Positions 34,238 through 45,824 of a stretch of 64,000 bases of DNA are shown in pieces (the stretch's first letter is position 1; the number at the start of each line of letters is the position of its first letter). Location of the stretch: the NCBI GenBank assembly GCA_002105175.1, contig MCGE01000002.1, forward strand, positions 1,984,001 through 2,048,000, read 5' to 3'. The position numbers were made by a program, and so were the translations under genes. The stretch comes from Absidia repens. Lineage: Eukaryota > Mucoromycota > Mucoromycetes > Mucorales > Cunninghamellaceae. Below the pieces are notes generated by a model. The model ran no database searches, was not told the origin of the DNA, and saw only the letters and a program-made list of their open reading frames with translations.

Positions 34238-37200
34238 TCATGGAGAAGGATTCAAAGATTCTAAATCGTACATTTGAGTGGCATTACTAGCAAGAGGTTC
34301 GTACGCCACATCCTTTTTCCGTCGGCAAATAATAGGTAACCATCCCCTGAGACGATTTGACCAAGATGATAATATGTGAGTTTGTTGAGTTTCAAGAATG
34401 GATGGTTTTCGCCAAAACCATTTCAACATCAAGCTACTGACAACCACACTTGTGGAGCTTGCCGCCATAGCCAATCCAGCCATCATTGGATGAAGATGAT
34501 AGCCCCATGGCATAAAGATTCCCATTGCCAGTGGAATGCCAATTATGTTGTAGATACATGCCCAACCCAGATTAATCTTAATCCTTCGGAAAATAGTTCT
34601 AGACAAGTCCAATGCCGTCACCACATCCGTCAAATCATTTCGCATCAATACTACGTCAGCCGCTTCCATCGCAATATCCGTTCCGCTACACAAGGCAATA
34701 CCAAAGTCACATTGTACCAGTGCAGGAGAGTCGTTGATCCCATCACCCACCATAGCCACTACTGTTTTTGTTTCTAATTCCTGTCGTCGTCTTATTCGAG
34801 AAAGCCAGGAAATTACCATCGTCCAGAGCCACAATCCACGCTGAGGTGTCCATGATTCCATTTGCATTCGTTGGATCAACTGTGTCTTGCCATTTGGTGA
34901 AATACCAGCATGCACCTCATCAATCCCGAGTTTTGTTGCAATCGTGTTGGCCGCCAATTCATTGTCACCTGTAACCATCGCTGTTTGTATACCAAGTGCA
35001 TGTAGAGCGTCCACCACGTGTTTTGCTTCCGGTTTCAGAATATCAGATATAGAAATATAACCAGTTGCCATACCGTTGTGAGCCACAAGAATACACGTAT
35101 ACCCTTGACGTTCTTGGTCTTCAATAGTCTGGAGTTGATTTTCGGAAAGATATATGCCATGATGCTGTTCCAACCAACGTCGGTTTCCAACTACTACCAA
35201 ATATTGCTGAATTTTATCCGTCAATGAGTCCAATAAATGTCGTTGGAATGGTGATACTTTCATAGTGGAGATGTTTTCTTTCAGATTGGCTACATCGACA
35301 TGACATTCAATTCCACAACCAGTTTCGCTTTTGAAGTTGGATACTAACGCCAAACGATCCACCGAGTCTACACCAGTGAGTACCTTGAACTTGTTCACCA
35401 CCGCACGTCCTAGGAGGTGTTCACTATGCGATTCAGCAATAGAAGCCAAAAACAACATCAGTGCACTGGACACAGAGGCTCCATTCCAGGTAGCATAGTC
35501 AACCACATCCACCTTTCCCATTGTCAATGTACCAGTCTTATCAAATACCACCTTGTTCACCTTTTGGCCTTTTTCCAAAACCATACCACCTTTGAACAAG
35601 ATTCCATTTTCCGCACCAAGACCAGTTCCCACCATAACAGCAGTAGGTGTCGCCAAACCCAAAGCACACGGACAGGCCACAATAATCACACTGATACACA
35701 TCTTGAGACACACAAAAAACCAATTTCCATCACCTTCTTGGGACATTTCCATTCGTAACATAGAGGGCATACGGTCCACATCCAGCAACGCCACCAACGC
35801 CGCCCAAATCACCAGTGTGCCAAGTCCAAGGACAATCACACAAGGCACAAAATAGCCTGCTACCACATCTGTAAACCCTTGGATCGGTGCCTTGCTAATC
35901 TGCGCATCTTCCACAAGTCGTACAATTTGGCTCAGAGCAGTATCCGATCCCACCCGTGTCGCTTGCATTGTAAAGGTCCCCAGTCCATTCACCGTTCCAC
36001 CAATCACAGTATCACCATGTTTCTTGTTCACAGCATCCACTTCACCTGTCACCATACTTTCATCCACCGAAGAAGCACCTGCCGTCACCAGTCCGTCTGT
36101 AGGAATTTTGTCGCCAGGTACTATTTTCAACAGATCACCTTGTTGAATGAGTTCAGATGGAATTCGCTTTTCGGCCACCACCACATTGGACACCGGATCG
36201 AGCTGTAGCAAGCAAGCTGTTGAAGGTGTGAGCGACATCAATTTGGACAACGCAGATGATGATTGCCCCTTGGCCATGTTTTCAAGGTACCGACCCATCA
36301 GGATAAACGAGATCAACATACTGGAGGTGTCAAAAAAGACAACAGGTTTTGAAGTGGCTTGGGTATACACGGCACGGATCATAGATAGCACCGAGAAAAA
36401 AAAGGCAGCCAAGGTAGATAAGGACACCAGGACATCCATTGTAGGAGACTTGTGGCTGAGCGACCGATAAGCCGAAATAAGGAAGCGACTACCGATGATA
36501 AATTGAGCAGGGATGGTAAGGATGAATTGCAGAAGATCCGTCAAATAGAGGCCAGGAGCAAGAGTGATGTGGACAAAAGATCGTGTCCATGCAAACTGAG
36601 GAAGTACCATTGCAAGAACAAACACCGGCACGGTGAAGAAGAGACTGTGTATGAGAGCCTGTCGCCATTCCTTGATTTCACGCACTTTGGATAGACTTTC
36701 CAGTTGAGCATTTTTCGTCGAGTTGACCGCCACCAATACATTGAAGCCCAGATCCTCAATCGTGTCCACAATAGTACGCACACCCACCAACTGTTCATTG
36801 TATTCCACTTTGGCCGTTTCCGTCATAAGGTTCACCGCTATGGAGAGCACACCTTCCAGTTTGCCTACGGTACGTTCGATGCTGTGAACACACGAAGCAC
36901 AGGTCATGCCAAAAATTTGTAGCTGCACCAAGTCGTCTTGTGATTGTTCCACCAACATTGCATGAAAACCACATTCTTCAATTGCAGCTGTAATTTCGAC
37001 TGCAGGGATCAGCATTGCATCATGTTCCACCGTCGCACGTTCCGCCAAGAGAGATACCTTAATACTACACACACCATCAAGACATTGGATCGCACGTTCA
37101 ATGCTGTTCACACAAGAGGCACAGGTCATTCCTCGGACTTCAAATAGATTCACCGTCATGCCTTTCTGCTGTTGTAGTAGCTGTTCGTTGTCGTTTGCTT

Positions 37201-37771
37201 CAAGTATCGCTGCTGATTCATTCATGCTGTTGTTGCGACTGCTGCTATCAGTGTCCACATCAGGAATAGTCATTGAGGTTAGCTTGTTTTCTTCAAATGC
37301 ACGTTGTTGTCCCTTTTGTTGTTGGAGATCCATAGGAACATCGAAACCGCATTCCTCGATGGTGCGAACGAGAATGGACATAATATCCGTTGAGGAGGTG
37401 TCATAGCCAACGGTCGCGTTTTCATCATTCAAGCTGACTATAACGTAGTGTACTTCAGGTAAAGAGGAGAGGGCACCGGTAACAGACTTGACACAGGATT
37501 GACAAGTCATTCCAAGTACAGGCAAAACAATAGTGGAAGGCGGCATAGAATGTAAAGGGACGTCGAATCCACAATCTTCAATTGTAGAGGTCAGAGTGGC
37601 CTGATCCAATACCCCACGAGTTGTTGTCACTACTGCCAGTCCCTGTTCCAAGCTGATAGCTACCGTCAATACGCCAGGTAGTTTCTGAAGTGCCGAAGTG
37701 ATAGACTTGACACATGACTGGCACGTCATGCCTACGACAGGTAAGGTGAATTGTTGTTCATCAACCATCAT
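34238..37771 (-). CDS. CCC2: Copper-transporting P1B-type ATPase with four metal-binding domains
   Basis: A single uninterrupted frame of 1177 residues, notable among intron-rich neighbours. Four N-terminal HMA domains carry GMTCQSC (near residues 14 and 86) and GMTCASC (two more before residue ~300). The membrane motif is ACPCALGLATPTAVMVGTG. The phosphorylation site is FDKTGTLTMG. The nucleotide and hinge motifs are VTGDNELAANTIA and MVGDGINDSPALVQ. The actuator loop keeps TGE but continues VDAVNK instead of the usual SxPVxK. Family members pump Cu(I) into the trans-Golgi to load multicopper oxidases (such as Fet3) and laccases. Yeast Ccc2 has two HMA domains, so four is closer to animal ATP7. 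The start MMVDEQQ is supported by the first HMA beginning within 15 residues. Confidence 0.95.
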   Translation of the reverse strand: MMVDEQQFTLPVVGMTCQSCVKSITSALQKLPGVLTVAISLEQGLAVVTTTRGVLDQATLTSTIEDCGFDVPLHSMPPSTIVLPVLGMTCQSCVKSVTGALSSLPEVHYVIVSLNDENATVGYDTSSTDIMSILVRTIEECGFDVPMDLQQQKGQQRAFEENKLTSMTIPDVDTDSSSRNNSMNESAAILEANDNEQLLQQQKGMTVNLFEVRGMTCASCVNSIERAIQCLDGVCSIKVSLLAERATVEHDAMLIPAVEITAAIEECGFHAMLVEQSQDDLVQLQIFGMTCASCVHSIERTVGKLEGVLSIAVNLMTETAKVEYNEQLVGVRTIVDTIEDLGFNVLVAVNSTKNAQLESLSKVREIKEWRQALIHSLFFTVPVFVLAMVLPQFAWTRSFVHITLAPGLYLTDLLQFILTIPAQFIIGSRFLISAYRSLSHKSPTMDVLVSLSTLAAFFFSVLSMIRAVYTQATSKPVVFFDTSSMLISFILMGRYLENMAKGQSSSALSKLMSLTPSTACLLQLDPVSNVVVAEKRIPSELIQQGDLLKIVPGDKIPTDGLVTAGASSVDESMVTGEVDAVNKKHGDTVIGGTVNGLGTFTMQATRVGSDTALSQIVRLVEDAQISKAPIQGFTDVVAGYFVPCVIVLGLGTLVIWAALVALLDVDRMPSMLRMEMSQEGDGNWFFVCLKMCISVIIVACPCALGLATPTAVMVGTGLGAENGILFKGGMVLEKGQKVNKVVFDKTGTLTMGKVDVVDYATWNGASVSSALMLFLASIAESHSEHLLGRAVVNKFKVLTGVDSVDRLALVSNFKSETGCGIECHVDVANLKENISTMKVSPFQRHLLDSLTDKIQQYLVVVGNRRWLEQHHGIYLSENQLQTIEDQERQGYTCILVAHNGMATGYISISDILKPEAKHVVDALHALGIQTAMVTGDNELAANTIATKLGIDEVHAGISPNGKTQLIQRMQMESWTPQRGLWLWTMVISWLSRIRRRQELETKTVVAMVGDGINDSPALVQCDFGIALCSGTDIAMEAADVVLMRNDLTDVVTALDLSRTIFRRIKINLGWACIYNIIGIPLAMGIFMPWGYHLHPMMAGLAMAASSTSVVVSSLMLKWFWRKPSILETQQTHILSSWSNRLRGWLPIICRRKKDVAYEPLASNATQMYDLESLNPSP

Positions 37772-38651
37772 CAGTGGCTGTAAATAAGTAGAGAATACAA
37801 AAGAGAATAGTGATCAATAATGAAGACAGACAGACAGAGAGAAAGAGAGAGATAAGGAGAAACAAATAAATAAATAAAGTGAAAAAGAAAAAAAGCAGGT
37901 TACTGGAGTTACCCCTTATTCGGCGTTTAAATTATCCGAAGCTTTGAACTCAAATTGGGTTTTTAGTTCGTCCATCACCCACAAAATGCTAGACCAATTA
38001 ATCCCAGAGATGTTCCTGGGACAAGCCTAAATCACTTATGTTTCACATTTACCCAGAAAAATCACATTTTTTGTCTATTATACTGAACTATCGGAACTAT
38101 AGAAAACAACATGTTAATCTGTCCAGACCTTTGCTTTTGATTATTCATTCGTACACTCATATATACATATATAACCGAAGGTAGTGATTTTTTACATAAA
38201 AATATTAGCCGAGAGTGAAATATGGTTTTCCGGAATAATTTCACGAGGGCTTTCTTGACGTTAGCAGGAGTTGATATTTAAGACCACATGAATTAGTGAA
38301 TTTGATATAAGACGATGGGAATAGATGATTGCCATGGACGCTTCGCCTAACAAAAATGCCAGTGAAGGAAAAAATATCGGGCATTAAAATAAATCGCGAA
38401 CACTTCAGTGTACATAATTTGTTCCCTCTCTATTTCTCACTCACCCTCCCTCTTCTTTTTTTCTTAACGATATGGATCCCCTTTTTGAAACTAGTTTGAC
38501 TACAAAAGTTATCTTCCCGGAAGAACGTAAGATATTAAAATGTTTTTCTTTATTTCTTTTTTGTTTATTCTCTTTTCTATTTTACTTACCTCTTATTTTT
38601 TCGAAACTTAATTTTATCTCCTTTTAGTTTTGACACTTTTCACCCACCTCC
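37772..38651. other. divergent promoter region
   Basis: Serves the copper ATPase (minus) and the coiled-coil gene (plus). Contains AGAC/AGAG repeats near 37825-37855. A probable 5' UTR intron of the plus gene has donor GTAAGA near 38528 and acceptor TTTTAG near 38628. An exon upstream of that donor starts ATGGATCCCC and would act as an upstream ORF, since it does not join MAEPS in frame. Confidence 0.45.
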
Positions 38652-39902
38652 ATGGCAGAACCCAGTTATCAATTTCCACAGGTGACAGTGAAATACATAA
38701 ACTGGTTGATTGAACAAGCACCAAGCGAATCTCAAGAATGGATCAGTAAACTGCGGCAAGTTATCCACCAACAACAAAAGGAACTACGTGTATACTTTCT
38801 GACTGTCGATGCTTTGGAAGAACAGTACCAACAAGAGCGTCAGAGCTACGACCAATTATCACGGCGACTGAAACAAGAACTCTCCGAACATGACGCTTTA
38901 GCACAAGAACAGGAACAGCAACATAAACACGACGGGCAACTTTTGGATTTTCTGGAGCAGCAACTTGTTTATTGGCGAACGCATGCTACGCAACGACGTG
39001 ACAAAAAAGCAAAACGGGAGCAACAATACCACCAGGCTTATTTTTTTCCGGTTGTTAACAGCCACTATCAAAAGAAATACATCGAGGCGCGTGACAAGAA
39101 CAACCAGGTGGAACAGCAGGTGTCTGATTTGCATCACGCCATGGATTCTGTCAAGATTCGGCTCAAGCAACATCGACAAGCAATGGCAGCAGGACTAAAA
39201 TACCGTCATGCGCTAGTAGAACGTCAGCAGCAACTTGAAGTGGACAAGAATGATCTGCAACAATTGATGGTCGAAATGAAACAGGCGCAATCTTTTTGGT
39301 GCCAATTCGATATACAGCATATTCAACCTTATCTCGGTTTGCTTCTTCATGTAGATCAGGAATATAATGCCAACGATAGTAGCTCCTTCAGTGACGACCG
39401 ATGGACTCGAATACGACAATCAACAATGGATTATGAGCAAGCACAGAAACATGGTCTCCTGCAACACTGGAATCCTCACAGGTCACGAAACATTCATTTT
39501 ATGTGTACACAATGTCATGAAATCAACAATTACTGGCCGTCCCTGGAAAAACAGACGACTCAACTACTATGTAAACCGTGTTATCATTACATGAATGCGC
39601 AAAGGTCGGTGAAAGAAGCAACAACCCCAACTCCAAACAGCGACATCCAGTCTCAGCCTCTGTCTTCACCTCAACCAAAATCCCAAAAGAAACCCCTTTT
39701 ATCGACTTTATCATCCAGCTCCTCCGTCTTCATGCCATCCTTGTTTACTTCAACAACAAAATCCGCCCACATTTTAATGAATGACTGCAAACCATTTGTG
39801 AAGAAAATGAAATCCGCCCTCGCCCTGAATTACAAGCTGGATCTTTTGGCCCATCATCCTTTATTAGTCTCTAGATATTTGTATCGATCTTTACTGTCTT
39901 AG
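38652..39902 (+). CDS. Coiled-coil protein with a four-Cys zinc ribbon, family unknown
   Basis: One exon of 416 residues. An in-frame TGA 21 bases upstream makes ATG 38652 the first start. Residues ~35-220 are a nearly continuous Gln/Glu/Arg-rich coiled coil (QQQKELRVY, LEEQYQQERQSYDQL, KQELSEHDALAQEQEQQ, VERQQQLEVDKNDLQQLM). Near residue 282 lies CTQCHE, followed after about 20 residues by CKPCY, a CxxC...CxxC zinc knuckle. A Ser/Pro/Lys-rich linker and a helical tail with a basic/hydrophobic mix follow. I do not recognise the family. The combination could suit a tethering, cytoskeletal or ubiquitin-related role, but that is speculation. It is transcribed divergently from the copper ATPase. 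Confidence 0.75.
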   Translation: MAEPSYQFPQVTVKYINWLIEQAPSESQEWISKLRQVIHQQQKELRVYFLTVDALEEQYQQERQSYDQLSRRLKQELSEHDALAQEQEQQHKHDGQLLDFLEQQLVYWRTHATQRRDKKAKREQQYHQAYFFPVVNSHYQKKYIEARDKNNQVEQQVSDLHHAMDSVKIRLKQHRQAMAAGLKYRHALVERQQQLEVDKNDLQQLMVEMKQAQSFWCQFDIQHIQPYLGLLLHVDQEYNANDSSSFSDDRWTRIRQSTMDYEQAQKHGLLQHWNPHRSRNIHFMCTQCHEINNYWPSLEKQTTQLLCKPCYHYMNAQRSVKEATTPTPNSDIQSQPLSSPQPKSQKKPLLSTLSSSSSVFMPSLFTSTTKSAHILMNDCKPFVKKMKSALALNYKLDLLAHHPLLVSRYLYRSLLS

Positions 39903-40356
39903 TTGATATTACTATTTTATTTTAGTTTATTTACATTCTCCGATTATTGTTATTATTGTAATATTGTTGTGGTTTTGTGTGCATGTATGTATGTGTGATT
40001 TTTTTTTAAAAAAATAAAAACGAAACTGATGGTTAGTTGTTTTTCCAATTCAATTTTACATGAAAATGCTAAGGATATTTGTTTTACTCGACAATAAGTC
40101 TTTTTTAACCACGTAGTATAATAATGAATGTAAAAAAAAAACTAAATTGCACGACTGGGGTTTTTTATTTTATATACAAACAATAGCTGCAATCATTTGA
40201 AGCTGATCGATCTTCGCTGAAAGGGAGTGGAATTGCAACACCAAGGTGTCTACCAAAAGGAATGTTTATCACAATAAATTAAGTATCTTCTAGTGTGCTT
40301 CGACCATCGTAATTTTATGCCGCAACCACTGTTTATTGATTGTACTCCTTTCATTG

Positions 40357-40389
<33 letters not shown>

Positions 40390-40642
40390 CTTCCATCACG
40401 ATGAAATCAATTTTTTTAAAACTATTCAAGAAATTTCCCTAATCCTTAGTTTTTGATGCCCATTGTATAATACAGTGTAAGTATACGCATTCAACAAGTC
40501 AAATTAAACTTATGAGAAACGATGTGAAAGTAAAAATACAAGACATACTTTATTCAGATCAAACTAAACTATGTAGTCCCTTGACATCTATCCAACTTTA
40601 TCTGTTTAGGATCTCTGGGGAGCGATCCAGAAAAAAAGGTAA
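39903..40642. other. intergenic with a TA microsatellite
   Basis: AATAAA near 40014, a (TA)n tract at about 40363-40389, otherwise AT-rich with no gene. Confidence 0.55.
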
Positions 40643-41557
40643 TTCAAATTCCGCCCACATGATTTTTTATTTACTTCCCAGTTTTTATTTTTTCGCTCGT
40701 TTTCTTTTACTCTTCAACATTTAACCTTTTGAGGTCATGGCGAACTTGGATTAGTATTAGAACTAGTTTAGAAGGGGTTTCAGCTCAGGGATTACAAGAT
40801 GCATGGGCAAACCCTTTCATTTTGGAACTAGATTTTGAAACCACCAGTAGTTGGCTGTTTGGAGCCTTCATTAGTTTGATTTAGTATTAGTTTGTCCATA
40901 GTTTGTATCTACATCTGAATAAAATATGCTTCTTTTTTAAACACTTTAATCAAATACCCCGGAAGTGACTCCTTTTTGTTTTTACACCATCGTCTTTTTA
41001 CATAAGTGCTGAAAATTGTTTTGCCTCAATAACAGAAGCCCCTTTAGTTTCTATCACGCCTTGTATCATAAAATTAGCTTCCGTTTAGCAATTATTCCTT
41101 TAGATTAGCGCCAACCATTCTTCAATTCTGACATTAGTATCCCTCATGCCATCTCCATTTTATCCTTTGTTAAGGCACAGTGGGCTCTTCGTTTTTAGTT
41201 TTAATATCTAACAATTTGTTTCAACAAAACAAAGTTTTTTTATTTTTATTACAAAACACCTGCTCTCTAATCCACCCCACTATGATTACTCCCCTATCAC
41301 CCGTGCTTCAAGAACTGGTTGGTAGTTCTAGGTCGTTTGATATGGAACGTGGTCATATCCCCGCTCCACCTCCATATTTATCAACATAGGTCATACCGCC
41401 AGCGTAAGCTTCACTAGACTGGATATACTGTATATATGTGATATAATAAAAAATGAAGCCCGAACTGAAGGCAGTGGAGTCCAAGTCTGCAAACGGGTGG
41501 GAGGTTGTCTAATTTCATCAAAAGCTGCACTTCAAATCAACAACCTTTTCCCTGACA
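40643..41557 (+). repeat. Dispersed repeat, copy D
   Basis: Border ATTCAAATTCCGCCCACATG. Conserved CAGGGATTACAAGATGCATG, GTTTGTATCTACATCTGAAT and AATAAAATATG blocks. The right end reads TTCAAATCAACAACCTTTTCCCTGACA. The hairpin is present at about 41337-41388 with changed but still pairing bases. Internally shorter than copies C and E. Confidence 0.8.
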
Positions 41558-41637
41558 CTCATAAGATCAATTTTTTGGAGCTATACATACTAGACAGTGA
41601 TTATCATTGTTTGACTATACGCATTTGAATTCAAATG

Positions 41638-41669
<32 letters not shown>

Positions 41670-41954
41670 TAGAAGTACAACACTGGTGATTTGAGTATAT
41701 AGTTTTTATTGTTTGGCTGTAATTGCTATTCCAATAAAATAAAATGTATCCGCCTGCAAAACACACACACACACATACACAAATACACACATACACACAT
41801 AAGAGCCAAGTAGAGAATAATTTGAATACGTGTTTTTATTGATTGACGTTATGTATTTGAGATTCTAATATAAATATGTATGGATACAAAAAAAAAAAAA
41901 AAGGTGATGTAAACTAGGGGATGAATAGGGTAGAGGATCAATAAAACTAGCACA
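41558..41954. other. intergenic with simple repeats
   Basis: An A run at about 41638-41666 and a (CA)n-type tract at about 41760-41800, then the 3' UTR of mL46. Confidence 0.55.
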
Positions 41955-42935
41955 CTACAAATCACTTAAACTATCCTTGACAGCCTTATAGTATTCTGGA
42001 GAGAAGTAGGACGCCAATTCATCTTTGGTAAGCCATGCAAAATCTGATACATCTTTGTTATTGGGTTTGGCTTGGCCAGCATACATTCGTGCCTTCATAA
42101 AAAAGATCTATCCAAACAAAAAAAAAAAGGAAAAAAAAAGTACAGAGGAGGTCAGTTACAAGCAATTCCATCTACCCCACTGATAGCACCCCGTTCCACA
42201 AATCCTATGCAATCCTTCCCCCCCCCTCCTTGTTCTTTGTATTACCTTTAAACCTTCGGTATCTTCCTTTCGAGAAGGACTTTGCTTGAAATAAGTGATA
42301 GGTTGACGTCCAACAAACCAAACATCCATATCCTTGCCGCAAGATTCTTGTAAGTGACGTTCAGCGGCCTAAAATGAATGCTTGTCAATACAAACGTACC
42401 TACTTCTTTGTTCTCTTTTGTAACTTACTTCGTGAAGATATTCATTGGCTTGTAAATCAGTTTGAGGGAATTGCCATTGATTGTGTTGTTTTACGATCAG
42501 ATAAAGATTGCGTTGCAAAGCCCGATCGAGTTTCTTGATATCATTTTCCTTGTCCGATTGGGTAGTGCGATCGAGGATTTGGATGGGTGTTCCAGTGGTA
42601 GTGTTTTCTTGACGTTGTTGTACTGCGTCCGTTAAGGAGACGGAAGCATCCTTCATGGCGGCATCCCTAGCTTGGACATCTTCCTTCCATCGACGTTCAG
42701 CAACCGATCCCTTTTTGAAGTAAAAGTCTTGAGGAAAAACGGCGGAGGAGGAACGTTCGTTCTTTTCTTTGTAATCAAAATAGGCTTGTTCAAAAGGGGT
42801 CGCATCGCGTGTGATTTGTGGCGCACGAGTGAGAATGACAGATGCCGCAATACGACTGTTTTTGATCATCAATGGTTGTTGTTGTTGTACAGCTCGGCTG
42901 GTGGAGGAAAATAAACGTTGACCGATTTTTATCAT
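41955..42935 (-). CDS. MRPL46: Mitochondrial large-subunit ribosomal protein mL46
   Basis: Exons 42429-42935, 42246-42368, 41955-42107 encode 260 residues. The N-terminus (MIKIGQRLFSSTSRAVQQQQ) is a good mitochondrial presequence. Landmarks are IAASVILTRAPQITRD, FEQAYFDYKEKNE, LDRALQRNLYLIVK with QWQFPQTDL (the Nudix-like fold entry), WFVGRQPITYF, and a C-terminal FAWLTKDELASYF. mL46 has a Nudix-related fold without the full catalytic Nudix box, in agreement with what is seen. Start at 42935 places the presequence first; longer frames upstream run through T-rich DNA with Phe runs. It is divergent from the next gene with only about 260 bases between starts, implying a shared promoter region. 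Confidence 0.93.
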
Positions 42936-43198
42936 GTTGGTATGAATATGTTTATGACGGAGAGGAAGAATAAATGTTGGCGGGAATGACAAATAAAAAA
43001 AAAAAAAGGGAAGGGGGTGGTTGCAAAAAAAAAAAGAAAAGAAAAGCAAACCTGTGACGTTCTTTGATTGAATGAATTTAAATACCGAAATCTTTGGGTG
43101 GGGGATTTTTTTTAAAAAAAAAGGCTTCCTTCCTTTCAGTTCCCTCTTTCTTTCCACTATTGAATTATATCTTTTTTTTTTCTTTCTATAATCATACT

Positions 43199-44626
43199 AT
43201 GAAGTATCTTTCACTAGGCTTGACCTTTGGTCTACTTTCTTCTTCAGTTGGCGTACTCGGTAAACCGATAATATTCGAAAATGAAACGAAAATATAAAGA
43301 TAATAGGCTATCGTTGCCTTCATCTTTGAAACTTGAATTCACCCTCTGATACTTCTTTTTCCCTCTTCTTCTTATGACCTTCGATATAGCTCGGTCCAAC
43401 GTGTACTTCGCGCCTATGAATGAACAAGCTAGCCAAACGCCAAGTGTATCTTTGAACACCTTCTCAACCTGGATGGCACATTTGATGGGTACAAGTGAAA
43501 CGCATTCCGTATTCCACTGGAAGGACTCGCATCGACAAGAAGCCTTGGAAGGTGTCCAAGCCTTATGGACCAACCCTGCTTTGAAGGAACTAGCTTTTGT
43601 TGACCCCTTTGATTCCAACACAAGCACGAAAAAGTCTATGGTGATTATCTCTGGTGTTCATCATCCCGAAGGTAAGGCCAAAAAAAAAAAAAAAAAAAAA
43701 GACGTGCCAACGTTCGAAGAGGCTGAAACACATCACTCCTGAATCTTCGTACACAAAAAAAAAAGAGCAAAAAGTTCAAATTAATTTTTTTTCTCATTTG
43801 TTTCGTTTAGCTCTTTTACCTGAACAATCCCCTTCTCTTTATGTTGATAACAATGATGCTCAAGACTTTGTCGATGTTGCTCTGGATACCATGACTCACT
43901 ATACAGAAAAGTCGAATGTTGAAACTCAAAAGGTAAGAAATATTAAGAATCCGCGTATTTTCATAACAACACTAATTGGTGGGTCGTTTTTGTCAAATAG
44001 GTTGATTGCACGATGACATCTGTAGATACCAAGCTGGAACAAATCATTGATTCTTTCAAAGCATATTACGACCATTCAGTGGATACCAATGTGTTCGATA
44101 CCACTAACAAGGTAACGAAGAAAAAGAAGCAGAAATTGGACGATACTCAGCGTGATCTAACATTCTTCTTCTATTTTCTTTTGCTGGACGGGGCGCGACG
44201 TGTTGAATTACTTAGGCTGATCAGGCATTTATGGTTGAAATTGAAAAGCTTCGGGGAATGGAACTGACCAAGGATTTGAATGTAGTAGAAATGACAGGAC
44301 TGGAACAACTTGCTAAAGCCCACGGAGCACAATCAGCAGCCTACAAGGAAGCGCAAAAGGTGGTTTCCGACTTGATCACCAATGATTTGATGAAGCAACA
44401 ACAAGATCAACAAATGACATTGGTTCTCACCCCTTTCACGAACCAAATCAATAAGCGTGCACCTGTCGAAAAAATCAACGCGGTTAGTGACTTCCAACTT
44501 CTCTTCTGGACCGGTGTGTTCTTAGTGTTGGTTGTCTCTGGTGTCTTGGCGTTTGTCTATCAACTCGGAAATTCAGATGCAGGAAATGTGGTCTTGACTA
44601 CTACTTCTTTGCCAAAGCAAGATTAG
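43199..44626 (+). CDS. Type I membrane glycoprotein, probable V-ATPase accessory subunit (ATP6AP2/Voa1-like)
   Basis: Exons 43199-43259, 43390-43671, 43811-43932, 44001-44111, 44216-44626 encode 328 residues. Signal peptide at 1-20 (MKYLSLGLTFGLLSSSVGVL). The lumenal part (about 21-275) is soluble with helical segments. A single membrane helix near 285-308 (LLFWTGVFLVLVVSGVLAFVY) is followed by a short tail, LGNSDAGNVVLTTTS. That tail recalls the MDPGxDSIIY tail of renin receptor/ATP6AP2, and the layout is also that of Ac45/Voa1. Both groups assist V-ATPase assembly in the ER. The assignment rests on topology and the C-terminal pattern only, so an unrelated ER protein such as Big1 type is possible. 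Confidence 0.75.
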
Positions 44627-45290
44627 TTTTAGTGTAGTATCTCATATACGAATGTTGTCAATTAGCATTAGTATTATATTATATGTTTTTGTTTTTTGTT
44701 TTGTCTGTTTGTTTGTGAAATTAAATAAAATAAACGCACTGACACTCTGCTGGAGCTTTTGGAAACTATAGACTTGTTAGGTCCCAGAGAAGGGGGAAGA
44801 GGGTTATGAAATGTTGGTTTTGATGGGTATGGAATACACCTCATCCCATATCGTGAATAAAAAAAGACGTTGAGGAATTCATACTCCGCATCACATGAAT
44901 TTATAGTTTTTTCCGCTCCTTGCTTTTTGTTTCTTTTTCTTTCTTTCTTTTTTTTTTTTTTTTTAAGGGCATCTTCATTGGAGGCGGTGGTCAACTTGGA
45001 TTAGCGGTTAGAACATGAATTAGAGGCATTTGAAAAATGCAATACAAAAAACATGGGGAAACCCTTTCATTTTGGATTCATGATTTGGAGCATCTATCAC
45101 TTCACATGGAACCATTATTAGCTTAGCATAGTTTAATGCTAGCTGTCATAGTTTATATCTGTATCTGAATAAAATGTTTCTTATACTTTTACAATTAGTT
45201 TCTCTTATACGTTTTTTTTTTTTTTTTGTCTTTTGAATGGGTGTGTGTGTGTGTGTATGGGGGGAGAAAACGCGAATGTGTTTGTGTGTG

Positions 45291-45331
<41 letters not shown>

Positions 45332-45824
45332 GATCACTGGAAATATCTTCTTTGTCACCTATAACTTCTGATAGTTTTGATGGTGGGATTACTTTTTTTA
45401 TTACTGTCATCAAGTGATTGGAAAAATAAAAATAAAAAAAATAGGATGATGGGATAAGAATAATGATTGAAGGAGTGCAATGGGTGGTTACAGAAGAAAG
45501 GGTAGACTAAAAAAAAGCATAGGTCACAAATTGAGGATATATATGATAGTTACAAAAACATGAAGAGTGATTCATAAAGTAAAGAGCCAGATTGATTAAA
45601 GGGAGGAGAATGTGTCAGTAAAAGGGGAAATATGTAAAGAATAAGAGATAAGTAAATAGAGGAAGGGAAAAAACTGAGAGAGGTGTATATACAGAGGGGA
45701 AATAAAAAAAATGATTGGTTTTGGATCTACCATAACCAAAAATCTGAAGGGCATGAAAGGATGAGACAACGTACAGAAAAGGTCCATAAGGTAGAATAGG
45801 GGTGATATGAAGGGAAGACGGCTT
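44627..45824. other. intergenic with a repeat fragment and simple repeats
   Basis: Contains repeat fragment G, a (TG)n tract near 45239-45258, and an A run of about 40 at 45291-45330. No gene is supported; Lys- or Phe-rich frames come from these runs. Confidence 0.5.
44870..45180 (+). repeat. Dispersed repeat, fragment G (left third only)
   Basis: Matches the first ~310 bases of the family: a diverged TCCGCATCACATGAAT border, the CT-rich tract, AACTTGGATTAGCG, CATGGGGAAACCC and TATCTGTATCTGAATAAAATG. Similarity stops just after the first AATAAA, so the right two thirds are missing. Confidence 0.7.
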
